From an uncultured Anaeroplasma sp. (lineage in GTDB: Bacteria; Bacillota_I; Bacilli_A; Acholeplasmatales; Anaeroplasmataceae): 64,000 nucleotides of DNA. Position 1 is the stretch's first letter. Every line of letters begins with the position of its first letter. The translations under genes were made by a program, and so were the position numbers. Where the stretch lies: contig CAMEJG010000005.1 of NCBI GenBank assembly GCA_945919465.1, forward strand, positions 1 to 64,000, read 5' to 3'. Shown here one piece after another: positions 1 through 8,689 of the stretch. The notes under the pieces are model-generated. The model was not told the origin of the DNA and did not search any database. It saw only the letters and a list, made by a program, of their open reading frames with translations.

Positions 1-8
1 TATTATCC

Positions 9-104
9 TTAAATAATTTGATAATTATGCCCTGAAATAAAGTGCTGTTCTATATTTAATGTTATCAATTTTTGTATATAATCTTGTCTATTTATAATTT
101 TCAT
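9..104 (-). pseudogene. possible N-terminal gene fragment (31 aa)
   Basis: A minus-strand frame starts with ATG at 104 after a GGTGAT-like ribosome site and stops after 31 codons. The beginning (MKIINRQDYIQKLI) resembles the first residues of DUF4143-type AAA ATPases, which often start with a basic 'RxxYxxKL' segment. The stop arrives before any P-loop, so it would be a truncated remnant if real. This is a weak resemblance from memory; it could equally be a chance frame. Confidence 0.2.
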
Positions 105-370
105 TAATTATCACCAATCATATTATAACGTCATATTCCCAAAACTTCAATTATTTTATTTTTTTGGGAGCAAATAATTTCCCATCAAAGTTTTTTTTTC
201 AAATAAAGGGGTTTTAATGACTTTCGAATCCCCTCAATCTGTCTAGATTTGTTTTTGTCCCCTATACAAAACACATTAAATGATACAAAGAAATTTGATT
301 ATTCTAATATTATTTTTATATACAGATTTAATTTTACATTAATTTTACCATTATTAGCTCAAATAATGAA

Positions 371-400
371 AAAAGACTGATATTTTTGTATCAATCTTTT
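371..400 (-). terminator. Rho-independent terminator
   Basis: AAAAGACTGATA at 371-382 pairs with TATCAATCTTTT at 389-400. Read on the minus strand the single C/A mismatch becomes a U-G wobble, giving a 12-pair stem, and a U-rich tail follows. It is placed to end the transcript of the membrane-protein gene at 506-1360. Confidence 0.65.
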
Positions 401-505
401 AGTTTCATAATGTGTTAGAAGAACAAAAAGGATACATTCGCCCTATTTTTTCATAGGAAGAAATTCTAAAAGGATACATTTTTAAGCACATTAGGAGACT
501 CGAAG

Positions 506-1360
506 TTATTTAACTTTATTAATCAACATATTAAATGATGTTGGCTCTGTATTTCCTAATGTATAAATAACTCTTAATTTACCCTCGAAAACAAACCCAT
601 TCTTTTCTAATTCATGTAATAATTCTTCAAAAGTATTAAATTTATTTTTATCAATTAAAAACTCATTATGTGTTTCTTGATTATATGAAATTTTAGCATA
701 CTTATCTTCATTATTTATGATAAATAATTCTTCATAAAGTTTTGCTTTTACAAATACATCTTTTACATCATTGATATCATATTCTTCATATTTGTATATA
801 GCTTTCTTTGTTCTTTTATATTTGATATGATTATAAACCATCGGTTTTCTAAGCTTCTTAGAATACTTTATTTCATAATAAAGATCCTTTAACTCTTCTC
901 CATCTACAATAATATTACTAATTATATTAGTTCCTTTATAAAGAAATAAGTTAACAATTTTCCCATTATTAATAGTATTTTTGTATTCTTTAAATTTTAC
1001 TTCTGAACCTGTCAAATAGTAATAATTATATTTCTTTTTATTTTCATCAATTATATATAATTTTATTAAAATTACACCACATCTAGTTGTTTCTTTAGTT
1101 TCCTTAATATAAGCTTGTGCATTAGTTAAGTTTATACCTTCTAAATCATTTTTGCTAACTTTATTTTTTATAATCAATATGTTTATTATCATATATAAAT
1201 TAAAAATAACTATAGCAATAATTGGAATTAAAAATAATAAACTTTCAAAAATGCCAAATATCAAAAATATGCACAAAGCAATAGAGATTACGATAAGGCC
1301 AAAAAAACCTGTATCAAAAGAATACTTATACAGTATAAAATTTAACTTATCTTTTTTCAT
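506..1360 (-). CDS. hypothetical membrane protein (284 aa)
   Basis: I do not recognise the family. The N-terminal 70 residues hold two hydrophobic segments (about residues 15-38 and 40-64). A lysine-, isoleucine- and tyrosine-rich soluble part of about 210 residues follows, presumably cytoplasmic. No catalytic motif or metal-binding cysteine cluster is visible. The middle part (about 90-155) has alternating strand-like segments. The start at 1360 is preceded by AAGGTG, a fair ribosome site. It stands alone, with a terminator downstream, in a poorly coding region next to the tmRNA gene. tmRNA 3' ends are common integration targets, so acquired DNA is possible but unproven. Very high AT content means it could be a fast-evolving native gene. 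Confidence 0.6.
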   Translation of the reverse strand: MKKDKLNFILYKYSFDTGFFGLIVISIALCIFLIFGIFESLLFLIPIIAIVIFNLYMIINILIIKNKVSKNDLEGINLTNAQAYIKETKETTRCGVILIKLYIIDENKKKYNYYYLTGSEVKFKEYKNTINNGKIVNLFLYKGTNIISNIIVDGEELKDLYYEIKYSKKLRKPMVYNHIKYKRTKKAIYKYEEYDINDVKDVFVKAKLYEELFIINNEDKYAKISYNQETHNEFLIDKNKFNTFEELLHELEKNGFVFEGKLRVIYTLGNTEPTSFNMLINKVK

Positions 1361-1624
1361 TTTATCACCTTCTTATTAATTATATCACATATTATTAAAG
1401 TCTAAATATACACTTCAATAGTAAAATAAAAAGTGTATCAGTACGATTCAAAACGGACTTTTTTGGTTTTCTCGAGTCCCGTATGTTATCCGTAATTATT
1501 ACTACACACACTAGTAAGAAGCAATAAAAGTATACAAATCATACAACATAATGCCTTTTTAATTCTTATTAAATTAGAAAATTTACAAGAAATATCAATT
1601 AAATTACCCCTAAAAACAAAAAAA

Positions 1625-1648
1625 GAAGTGATTTTATTGTATCACTTC
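1625..1648 (-). terminator. terminator of ssrA
   Basis: GAAGTGAT (1625-1632) and ATCACTTC (1641-1648) form a perfect 8-bp stem with an 8-base loop. On the minus strand it is followed by a long T-rich run. It lies 17 bases beyond the CCA end of the tmRNA, the expected place for its terminator. Confidence 0.8.
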
Positions 1649-1664
1649 AACATCTCTTTCATAA

Positions 1665-2067
1665 TGGTGGAGATGACGGGACTCGAACCCGTGTATGCAA
1701 CCTAATTCAACTTACTTTCTACATGTTTAGTCAAATCTAAATTTTCATTAGCCCTAAGCGAAATGACCAACCAAAAGCTAACTACACTCTACTAGATTCA
1801 TTAATAATTCTTAGAGTAGCAGAATCTTAATATATCCTACTGAGTTAAAACTCAAGCTAGCTAACATAGGAAATTAGCTAGGTGAGCTGCTTGTATTTAC
1901 TATTAGCAAGCAAATGCATAGTTAGCACAAGAATTATTTCTTGCAGCTAAGAATGCATATTCATTGTTTTCTTCGTTTGCGGTTATTTAAACCTCGACGT
2001 TTTTAAGGGAGCCTACTCCCACATGCTTATAAGCCTTCATAAATCACAGCGAATCCAAAACATCCCC
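1665..2067 (-). ncRNA. transfer-messenger RNA (tmRNA)
   Basis: One-piece tmRNA that rescues stalled ribosomes together with SmpB. The 5' end reads GGGGATG followed by TTTTGGATTCG. The 3' end carries a tRNA-like T arm (GGGTTCGAGTCCCG), then CATCTCC paired with the 5' end, and a genomic CCA at 1665. The resume codon GCA is at 1980-1978 and the stop TAA at 1905-1903, giving a 25-codon tag. The tag begins ANEENNEYAF and ends ANYAFAC. The long tag ending in a YAFA-like motif resembles Mollicutes tags, but the terminal cysteine and an internal YAFLAA are unusual. Its partner smpB starts about 500 bases upstream in the same direction. Confidence 0.95.
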
Positions 2068-2117
2068 AAATTATGCTATTTCTAGCATAAATATTCTATC
2101 ACATTTTTTTAAAAATA

Positions 2118-2570
2118 CTAGTATGTATTTCTATTTTTTAATTCTTTTCTTAAATTTCTTTCAGTATCTCTTTCTTTTATTGTTTCACGCTTATCCTGAA
2201 GCTTCTTACCTCTACATAACCCGATTTCTATTTTAACTAAAGAGCCCTCAAAATAAGCCTTTAAGGCAACAAGAGTTAATCCTTCTAATTTAATTCTTGA
2301 GGCAAGCTTATCACATTCATGCTTATGAAGTAATAATTCTCTAGTTCTTAATTCATCATGATTAAAAATATTACCAAAATCATATTTTGCGATAAACATA
2401 TTTAAAATATATGGTCTATTATTCCTAATAATTACATAAGCATCATTAATATTACATTTACCAGCCCTAATAGATTTTATCTCTGTTCCCTCAAGCTTAA
2501 TACCCGCTTCATATCTTTCTAAAATAAAATATTCAAATGATGCCTTTTTATTAGTACATATAATCTTCAT
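2118..2570 (-). CDS. smpB: SsrA-binding protein SmpB
   Basis: Small RNA-binding protein that delivers tmRNA to stalled ribosomes. The 150-residue length and the features are typical: N-terminal oligonucleotide-binding barrel (YEAGIKLEGTEIKSIRAGKCN and the nearby DAYV segment are diagnostic) and a basic C-terminal tail (KERDTERNLRKEL region) that enters the mRNA channel. I chose the ATG at 2570 (MKIICTNKK) because AGGAGG stands just upstream. An in-frame ATG at 2642 would add 24 residues absent from the family. The start overlaps the last 20 bases of rnr, so the two are translationally linked. The adjacent tmRNA is its partner. Confidence 0.96.
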   Translation of the reverse strand: MKIICTNKKASFEYFILERYEAGIKLEGTEIKSIRAGKCNINDAYVIIRNNRPYILNMFIAKYDFGNIFNHDELRTRELLLHKHECDKLASRIKLEGLTLVALKAYFEGSLVKIEIGLCRGKKLQDKRETIKERDTERNLRKELKNRNTY

Positions 2571-4842
2571 AGAAATCCTTCCTCCTACGATTTTTAATAA
2601 TAAAATCAACCTTTCTTGATTTTTTATCAGATGAAAGAACAACTATCTTAATCTTATCACCTAGATGATAGGTTTTATATCCATCAGATGCAGTTAATCT
2701 ACTCTCATCAAATTCAAAATAAGAATCTAAGTTTTTATATAAAACTAATCCCTCAACTCCAAAATCTAGGGTAACAAACATACCAAAATTTGTAATAGAG
2801 GTTATTGTTCCTATATATTCTTTGTCAATTTTATCAATCATATACCAGCTAAACATAAAATCCTCAACTGCTCTTTCACATTCAACTGCCTTTTTCTCAC
2901 TTAAGGAATTTTGTTTTGCTATCTCACCTAATATATTACCATAATAATTAATACTTTCATCTAAATTATTAGGATGAAGTAATAATTTTTTTATCATTCT
3001 ATGAGTAATTAAATCAGGATATCTTCTAATAGGAGAAGTAAAATGACAATAATACTTCATAGCTAACCCATAATGTCCTAAACATTCATCACTATATTTA
3101 GCCTTCATCATACTTCTTAATAATAAACTATTAATTATTCCATAATTAGGGTTATCCTTACAATCATCTAATAATTTTTGAATATCTTTAGGGTTAATAT
3201 CTGTTTTTTTAATATTAGTATTAATATTCATATTCTTTAAGATTGTAAATGTAGTATGTAATTTATCCTGATCAGGATTTTCATGAACACGATAAATAAT
3301 TGGTAAATTCATTAAATTCATATGGTAAGCAACTACTTCATTTGCTGATAGCATAAAATCTTCTATTAGCTTTTCAGCGTCATCTCTTTCTCTTTTTATT
3401 ATCTCAATTGGTTTACCATTATCATCTAGTTTAAATTTATATTCATCTGCTTCAAATTCTAAAGCACCCTTACGAGTTCTAATATTTCTTAACATTTTAG
3501 ATAAATCATTCATGTTAAAAAGCATATCCTTAATATCAAGATATTGATTAGTAATTTCAATATTTCCATTTAATATTTCATTAACCTTTTTATAGGTCAT
3601 TCTATGAGATGACCTAATTACACCCTCACATATTTCATAATCAATAAGCTTTCCCTTAGAATCATATGTGATAAGAGAAGCTAATACTAATCTATCTACC
3701 CCTTCATTTAATGAACAAATTCCATTAGAAAGCTTTTTAGGTAGCATAGGAATCACTCTATCAGCTAAATATACTGAGGTGCCTCTTTTTAAGGCATCAC
3801 TATCTAGTGAAGAGCCCTCTTTAACATAATTTGCTACATCAGCTATATATACGCCTAAATGATAATTACCAAATTCATCTATTTCTAAGGATACCGCATC
3901 ATCAAAATCCTTTGAATCATCACCATCAATAGTAATAATATTAAGATTTCTAAAATCTCTTCTTCCCACCAATTCCTTTTCATCAACATAATCAGAAATA
4001 TTATCTATTTCTTTTACTGTTTCAGGTGAAAATTCACTCTCAAATCCATATTCTAATGCTATTTGTAAAATATCAATACCAGTATCATCTTTATTTCCTA
4101 AAATCTTTGTAACCCTAGCAGTAATTTCAAAACCATATTCAAGGATTTCTCCTTCAACTATTTGACCATTAACTGCTCCATTTAAATTATCTAAAGATAC
4201 TACTGCATTAACATTAAATGAAGGATCATTTGAGCAAATATAAGCTCTAGTTTTTTTAGAATTTATTTTTATTGAACCAATTATTTTTGTATGAGCTCTT
4301 TTTATTATTTTTTTTAGACATGCACAAGGACATTTTCCAGTTGGATATTCTAAATCTAGGCATATAAGTGCAGTATCTCCATCATAAGTAATTTCATTAG
4401 ATTCACTAATATAATAATCTTTTGATTCTTTTTCTACATGAGCAAATACAGCATTTTCTTTCACTATTAATGTTGCTTCTCTCATTAATGAGTATAATCC
4501 ATAGACACTTCCTAATTTTCTTTCACTTCGTAATTTCTTTAATATTGCTTCAACTTCTTTTTTAGAAGTAGATAGCTTTTTAGAAATATTTGTTCCGTCA
4601 GTCAAAGTAGCATCTGTAAAACACTCTAAAACTTCTTCTTCAGTAATACCTGTTCTTTTTATTTTATTCTTTTTCTTAATAAGCTTATATAATTCGGTAT
4701 TACTACTATATTTAATTAATCCCTCATCTATCATATTATCTAATAATTCCTTCACTACATCAATGGGTTTATCTAATAGCTTAGAAATTAGATCAATAGA
4801 TAAAGGAGCTTCTTTTAGTATATTTAATATATCATTTTTCAT
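2551..4842 (-). CDS. rnr: ribonuclease R
   Basis: Processive 3'-5' exoribonuclease of the RNB family that degrades structured RNA. It also degrades the faulty mRNA after tmRNA rescue, which fits its position directly before smpB. The 763 residues show an N-terminal winged-helix segment (about 1-60), cold-shock-like domains, and the RNB catalytic block with ITIDGDDSKDFDDA near residue 305, whose aspartates bind Mg2+. RNB continues through HRMTYKKV and HFTSPIRRYPDL, and a C-terminal S1 domain (IGTITSITNFGMFV) starts near 683. Order rnr-smpB-ssrA is the classic Bacillota arrangement, with secG upstream. Confidence 0.97.
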   Translation of the reverse strand: MKNDILNILKEAPLSIDLISKLLDKPIDVVKELLDNMIDEGLIKYSSNTELYKLIKKKNKIKRTGITEEEVLECFTDATLTDGTNISKKLSTSKKEVEAILKKLRSERKLGSVYGLYSLMREATLIVKENAVFAHVEKESKDYYISESNEITYDGDTALICLDLEYPTGKCPCACLKKIIKRAHTKIIGSIKINSKKTRAYICSNDPSFNVNAVVSLDNLNGAVNGQIVEGEILEYGFEITARVTKILGNKDDTGIDILQIALEYGFESEFSPETVKEIDNISDYVDEKELVGRRDFRNLNIITIDGDDSKDFDDAVSLEIDEFGNYHLGVYIADVANYVKEGSSLDSDALKRGTSVYLADRVIPMLPKKLSNGICSLNEGVDRLVLASLITYDSKGKLIDYEICEGVIRSSHRMTYKKVNEILNGNIEITNQYLDIKDMLFNMNDLSKMLRNIRTRKGALEFEADEYKFKLDDNGKPIEIIKRERDDAEKLIEDFMLSANEVVAYHMNLMNLPIIYRVHENPDQDKLHTTFTILKNMNINTNIKKTDINPKDIQKLLDDCKDNPNYGIINSLLLRSMMKAKYSDECLGHYGLAMKYYCHFTSPIRRYPDLITHRMIKKLLLHPNNLDESINYYGNILGEIAKQNSLSEKKAVECERAVEDFMFSWYMIDKIDKEYIGTITSITNFGMFVTLDFGVEGLVLYKNLDSYFEFDESRLTASDGYKTYHLGDKIKIVVLSSDKKSRKVDFIIKNRRRKDFYEDYMY

Positions 4843-4880
4843 AAAAACCTCCTAAAATATCAACCTAATAAGAAAATAAA

Positions 4881-4905
4881 AATGAGATTTGAAACAAATC
4901 TCATT
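4881..4905 (-). terminator. terminator after secG
   Basis: AATGAGATTTG and CAAATCTCATT form an 11-bp perfect stem with an AAA loop; a T-rich tract follows on the minus strand. It sits 7 bases past the secG stop and before rnr. Confidence 0.85.
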
Positions 4906-4911
4906 AATTAC

Positions 4912-5148
4912 CTACATTATATTAGTATGTAACGCTACAGATGTGATTACTAGCGCAATGAACAATACAGCTAAGATTGCTGTGGCTCTTTGCATAAATA
5001 ATTCAACACCACGTGTCTTTTGATTTTTAAATAATTCAGACTTGCTACCATTGAATGCATCATTGATATCATCCTTTGAGCCCTGAAGCATTACTATTAT
5101 AATTAATAAAATTGCTACAATCGCAACACAAATATCTACAGCTATCAT
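4912..5148 (-). CDS. secG: preprotein translocase subunit SecG
   Basis: Small integral membrane protein that assists SecYEG-dependent export. The 78 residues have two hydrophobic helices (about 2-20 and 53-74) flanking the conserved loop (VMLQGSKDDINDAF, then a KTRGVELFMQRAT segment). The start at 5148 (MIAVDIC) is chosen because GGAGGGG lies directly upstream; the longer frame to 5208 adds a non-homologous stretch. The secG-rnr-smpB-ssrA neighbourhood matches Bacillus. A terminator follows, so secG can be expressed separately from rnr. Confidence 0.92.
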   Translation of the reverse strand: MIAVDICVAIVAILLIIIVMLQGSKDDINDAFNGSKSELFKNQKTRGVELFMQRATAILAVLFIALVITSVALHTNIM

Positions 5149-5218
5149 AAAGTCCCCTCCTAGGAAAAGCTTCTTTTTCATTATACAAAAAATAAATATT
5201 AAATGCAAGAAAATTTTT

Positions 5219-6517
5219 TTATTTTATCACTTTTAAGATAATTTGAGGTGTAATTGGCTCATTTGAATAGCTAAAAGCATCTAAAATAAGTTTTTTAACC
5301 TCATCAACATTACTATAATTAGAATATATAGTTGCAATGCTATCGTTAATATCGACTTTATCTCCAACCTTTTTATGTAAAACAACACCAACACTATGAT
5401 CAATAATATCAGTAATTTTTTTTCTTCCAGCTCCTAAAATCATAGCTGCATTTCCAATTTGAAGGGCATTAATATGATTAACATAACCTTCATTATTTAT
5501 ACATACCTCATAGGTATATTTAGCCTTAGGAAATAATGATGGTTCTAAAATATAATTTTTATCTCCACCTTGTGCCTCAACAAGCTTAGCTAAAGTATTT
5601 AAAGCCTCTTTATTTTCTATTTGTCTTTCACATAAACTATATGCTTCTTCTAATGTTTTAGCCTTATCAGCATGTAATATTAACTGAGCTGCAATTTCAA
5701 AGCATAATTCCTTAAAATCCTTAGGTCCATTACCATTTAAGGTATTAATAGCCTCAATAACCTCTAATGAATTTCCTACTGCATAACCTAATGGTTCATC
5801 CATATTAGTTAATACTGCTGTCATTTTTTTATTACAATTTTTACCAATTTTTACCATTAATTCAGCTAATTTAGTAGCATCCTCTACATTTTTCATAAAT
5901 GCACCACTACCAACCTTAACATCAAGTACAATCGCATCACTTCCTGCCGCAAGCTTCTTTGACATAATACTTGATGCGATAAGTGGAATCGATTCAACTG
6001 TTGCGGTAACATCTCTTAAGGCATAAAGCTTTTTATCTGCTGGAGCTAATACTCCAGTTTGTCCTATAACAGATATTCCAATTTTATTAACCTGATTAAT
6101 AAACTCCTCATCTGATAAATAATTATTATATCCTGGTATAGCCTCAAGCTTATCTAATGTACCTCCAGTATGTCCTAATCCTCTTCCACTCATTTTAGCA
6201 AATTTAATTCCAAGTGAGGCAACAATTGGGGCAACAACTAATGTTGTTTTATCTCCAACACCACCTGTAGAATGCTTATCTACCTTAATTCCATTAATTT
6301 TAGATAAATCTAAGATATCACCACTATTTAGCATAGCCTTAGTTAATAAGGTTGTTTCTTCTTCATTCATTCCTTGAAAATAAACAGCCATTGTAAAAGC
6401 AGACATTTGATAGTCTGGTATTTCTCCATTAGTATATCCCTCAATTAAGAAGTTAATTTCTTCTTCACTAAGTGGATATCCATCTCTTTTTTTCATAATA
6501 ATATCTACTGCACGCAT
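5219..6517 (-). CDS. pdp: pyrimidine-nucleoside phosphorylase
   Basis: Cleaves uridine, deoxyuridine and thymidine with phosphate to the free base and (deoxy)ribose-1-phosphate in nucleoside salvage. The 432-residue length is normal. The family signature is present near residue 110 (MSGRGLGHTGGTLDKLEAI), with the glycine-rich phosphate-binding KHSTGGVGDKTT at about 81-92 and a C-terminal biotinyl-like domain (about 345-430). The start MRAVDIIMKKRDG is standard. It lies between pheA and secG. The Gram-positive enzyme usually accepts both uridine and thymidine; I infer the same here. Confidence 0.95.
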   Translation of the reverse strand: MRAVDIIMKKRDGYPLSEEEINFLIEGYTNGEIPDYQMSAFTMAVYFQGMNEEETTLLTKAMLNSGDILDLSKINGIKVDKHSTGGVGDKTTLVVAPIVASLGIKFAKMSGRGLGHTGGTLDKLEAIPGYNNYLSDEEFINQVNKIGISVIGQTGVLAPADKKLYALRDVTATVESIPLIASSIMSKKLAAGSDAIVLDVKVGSGAFMKNVEDATKLAELMVKIGKNCNKKMTAVLTNMDEPLGYAVGNSLEVIEAINTLNGNGPKDFKELCFEIAAQLILHADKAKTLEEAYSLCERQIENKEALNTLAKLVEAQGGDKNYILEPSLFPKAKYTYEVCINNEGYVNHINALQIGNAAMILGAGRKKITDIIDHSVGVVLHKKVGDKVDINDSIATIYSNYSNVDEVKKLILDAFSYSNEPITPQIILKVIK

Positions 6518-6527
6518 AGATTACTCC

Positions 6528-7352
6528 TTATATACTACTATATATTCCTAATATAGTAACCTTTGAATTTGTTTTTTCTATATTGTTTTTTATGTTATTA
6601 AGCTTATTTACATTACTACTATTTACTGTACATTCAAAATAAAATTTATATTTACCCATTTCTGTTTTCATAGGTCTTGACATAATAGATTTTAAATTGA
6701 TTTCTTCATCATGAAATTGTCTTAAAATATCATAAAGAGTACCTGGTCTGTCTTCACCGAATGATTCAATTACAATTGAGGCCTCCATATTATCATTTAA
6801 TTCAATTTTTTTTCTTTCCTTAGAGATTATAAAGAATCTAGTTTCATTATTCTTACTATCAGCTACATGAGAAATATTAATATTAAAATTATTTTTTTTA
6901 GCCAAATGCATTGGAATAATTGCAGCGTATTCCTCATTTGAAGTTATTACTTTATCTAAGCTTTCCCCATTACTTTCAGTAGTAATAATATTAAAATTAT
7001 TTTTTGCAATAAAATCTAAGCATTGTCCATAAGCCTTAAATTGACAATAACAATTCTTAATAGTATCAAGATTCTTACTATTTGACACAAAAGCAAAATC
7101 TATATCTAATTTTATTTGTTGTGATATCCAATAATGATTCTTTATTATTTGATCTAGCCCCTCAACAACAAAACCATCTAAGGTATTTTCAAATGGTATA
7201 ATAGCTAAATCAGTTTTTTCTAAAGCATTAGCTGTTTTAATAATACTAGGATAGTATTCAATTTCATAATCAAGCTTATTATCCTCTAAAAATCTTTTTA
7301 CTGCAATATCACAATAGGTACCCTTAGGTCCTAAAGTCGCTATTTTCTTCAT
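6528..7352 (-). CDS. pheA: prephenate dehydratase
   Basis: Converts prephenate to phenylpyruvate in phenylalanine synthesis. The N-terminal two-lobed PDT domain (1-180) starts with IATLGPKGTYCD and contains the catalytic TRF motif (NNETRFFII). A C-terminal ACT domain (about 190-274, DRPGTLYDILRQF) normally binds phenylalanine for feedback inhibition; the usual ESRP reads MSRP here. I choose the ATG at 7352 because AAGGAA lies 7 bases before it, while the ATG at 7367 has no ribosome site. The start overlaps the 3' end of the peptidase gene by 29 bases. aroK and aroQ elsewhere in the window belong to the same wider pathway. Confidence 0.92.
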   Translation of the reverse strand: MKKIATLGPKGTYCDIAVKRFLEDNKLDYEIEYYPSIIKTANALEKTDLAIIPFENTLDGFVVEGLDQIIKNHYWISQQIKLDIDFAFVSNSKNLDTIKNCYCQFKAYGQCLDFIAKNNFNIITTESNGESLDKVITSNEEYAAIIPMHLAKKNNFNINISHVADSKNNETRFFIISKERKKIELNDNMEASIVIESFGEDRPGTLYDILRQFHDEEINLKSIMSRPMKTEMGKYKFYFECTVNSSNVNKLNNIKNNIEKTNSKVTILGIYSSI

Positions 7353-8040
7353 ATATAATTCCTTCATATAGTGGTATCATTTGATAATCTTTATTTTTAT
7401 CAAATAAATAAACACTATTTGCTTTATTTTCCTTTATTACATAATATGAGCCATTATCTATAACTAGACAACAACCCTCCTCAATGCCAAAGGCATTAAG
7501 CGTATATTTTTTTACCTCATCGTTATAAATCATTAAATCCTCATTTTGATAATGGGGACATATATTTATATTTAAAATACCTAAGGTATTAACCATTTTA
7601 TAATTATAATTATGGAAGTTATCAGTAAACATATACTTATCTCCCATAGCTACCTTACAATATAGCATCGCACCAGCAGAAGAACCAGCAAAAATCATAT
7701 TATCATTTTGATGCTTAAATAATATTTTATCTAGGCCATTTAATTTGAAAAATTCAATTAAATCATCACAAGACCCGCCACCAATATATAAAATATCAGC
7801 TATATTTAATAACTCATCAAACTGATTTAAATTATGATAATTCAAATCAATAATATTACAATTAATTCCTTCCATTAGCTTATGAAACTTCACTATAGAT
7901 TTTTCAATATCGCCTGCAGCAAAGGGGCAAAAAAGAAGAGTAGGATTATCTTTTTTAGTTAATTCTATTAATTTTTTTTCTATTAAATTATCAATAATAT
8001 TTTTATTTTCTTTTCCACCGATTAATGCAAAAATAGCCAT
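7324..8040 (-). CDS. S51 family peptidase (dipeptidase E-like)
   Basis: The 238-residue protein has the class I glutamine-amidotransferase-like fold of peptidase family S51. The nucleophile elbow is FAGSSAGAML near residue 119, preceded by an IGGGSCDDLIEFF segment near 89. Known members (PepE, cyanophycinase) use the serine of GSSAG to cut after aspartate; the same activity is inferred, not proven. No signal peptide, so cytoplasmic. It starts 1 base from trmB and overlaps pheA, so trmB, this gene and pheA look co-transcribed. Confidence 0.82.
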   Translation of the reverse strand: MAIFALIGGKENKNIIDNLIEKKLIELTKKDNPTLLFCPFAAGDIEKSIVKFHKLMEGINCNIIDLNYHNLNQFDELLNIADILYIGGGSCDDLIEFFKLNGLDKILFKHQNDNMIFAGSSAGAMLYCKVAMGDKYMFTDNFHNYNYKMVNTLGILNINICPHYQNEDLMIYNDEVKKYTLNAFGIEEGCCLVIDNGSYYVIKENKANSVYLFDKNKDYQMIPLYEGIIYEENSDFRT

Positions 8041-8041
8041 A

Positions 8042-8689
8042 TTAATCTCTTTTCCTTGCTTCTAATCTATAAATAGGACCAAGCTTTGACCATTTATCCT
8101 CAAATTCTGTTGTAATATTATCAGGATATTTTTCATAATCACTATGTAAATCAAGTGAGATATGTGATAATGAAAAATTATTTTCATTAAATGATTCTAT
8201 TGAAAACTCAAACAATCCTCTATTATCTGTTTTTTGAAATATTTCACCATATGGTATTAATATTTTTTTATAATTGTCTAAAAAGCTTTTAGAGGTTAAT
8301 CTTCTTTTAGCATGAGCATTTTTTGGCCAAGGATCAGAAAAATTTAAATAAATTCTTGAAACCTCACCATCAGCAAAATAATTTGTTATTTCTTTAGCAT
8401 CTATTACCGAAAGCTTCAAATTAGAAGGCTTATCATCCATAGCCTTTTCTAATATTCTTAATAATATAGAATCATATTTTTCTATTGCGATATAATTAAT
8501 ATTAGGATTTCTCTTACTTAATTCCATCATAAATTGACCTTTTCCACAGCCAATTTCAATATGAATAGGATTATCATTATTAAATAGACTTTTCCATTTT
8601 CCCTTATATAAGACTGGATTTTCAATATAATATATATTATTCTCCGCTTTTAATCTTTCTTGTGCATTTTTAATTTTTCTTAATCTCAT
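8042..8689 (-). CDS. trmB: tRNA (guanine-N7-)-methyltransferase
   Basis: Makes m7G46 in the tRNA variable loop using S-adenosylmethionine. The 215 residues have the Rossmann SAM motif IEIGCGKGQFM near 44-54. The TrmB signature (YLNFSDPWPKNAHAKRRL) lies at about 132-149, and the C-terminal TEFEDKWSKLGPIYRLEA block is also typical. Its start codon overlaps the stop of pepV by one base, and the peptidase gene follows after one base. Confidence 0.96.
   Translation of the reverse strand: MRLRKIKNAQERLKAENNIYYIENPVLYKGKWKSLFNNDNPIHIEIGCGKGQFMMELSKRNPNINYIAIEKYDSILLRILEKAMDDKPSNLKLSVIDAKEITNYFADGEVSRIYLNFSDPWPKNAHAKRRLTSKSFLDNYKKILIPYGEIFQKTDNRGLFEFSIESFNENNFSLSHISLDLHSDYEKYPDNITTEFEDKWSKLGPIYRLEARKRD

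Larger units (their letters stand above)
1..505. other. intergenic stretch at window edge
   Basis: No convincing intact gene is visible. It contains a very short minus-strand reading frame at 9-104 and a terminator at 371-400. The 12-mer AAAGGATACATT occurs twice around 428-480. Base composition is strongly AT-rich with homopolymer runs. It looks like decayed accessory DNA downstream of the tmRNA locus, but no integrase, insertion sequence or attachment repeat could be recognised. Confidence 0.5.

Noticed and set aside
215..245. TTCGAATCCCC near 222, like a tRNA T arm or an attachment repeat of the tmRNA 3' end
   Set aside because: It is on the opposite strand to the tmRNA, only about 15 bases resemble it with mismatches, and no acceptor stem or integrase is seen.
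1470..1490. CTCGAGTCCCGTATG, partly matching the tmRNA T arm, as a possible attachment site
   Set aside because: The 11-base match is in the wrong orientation for a direct repeat and too short.
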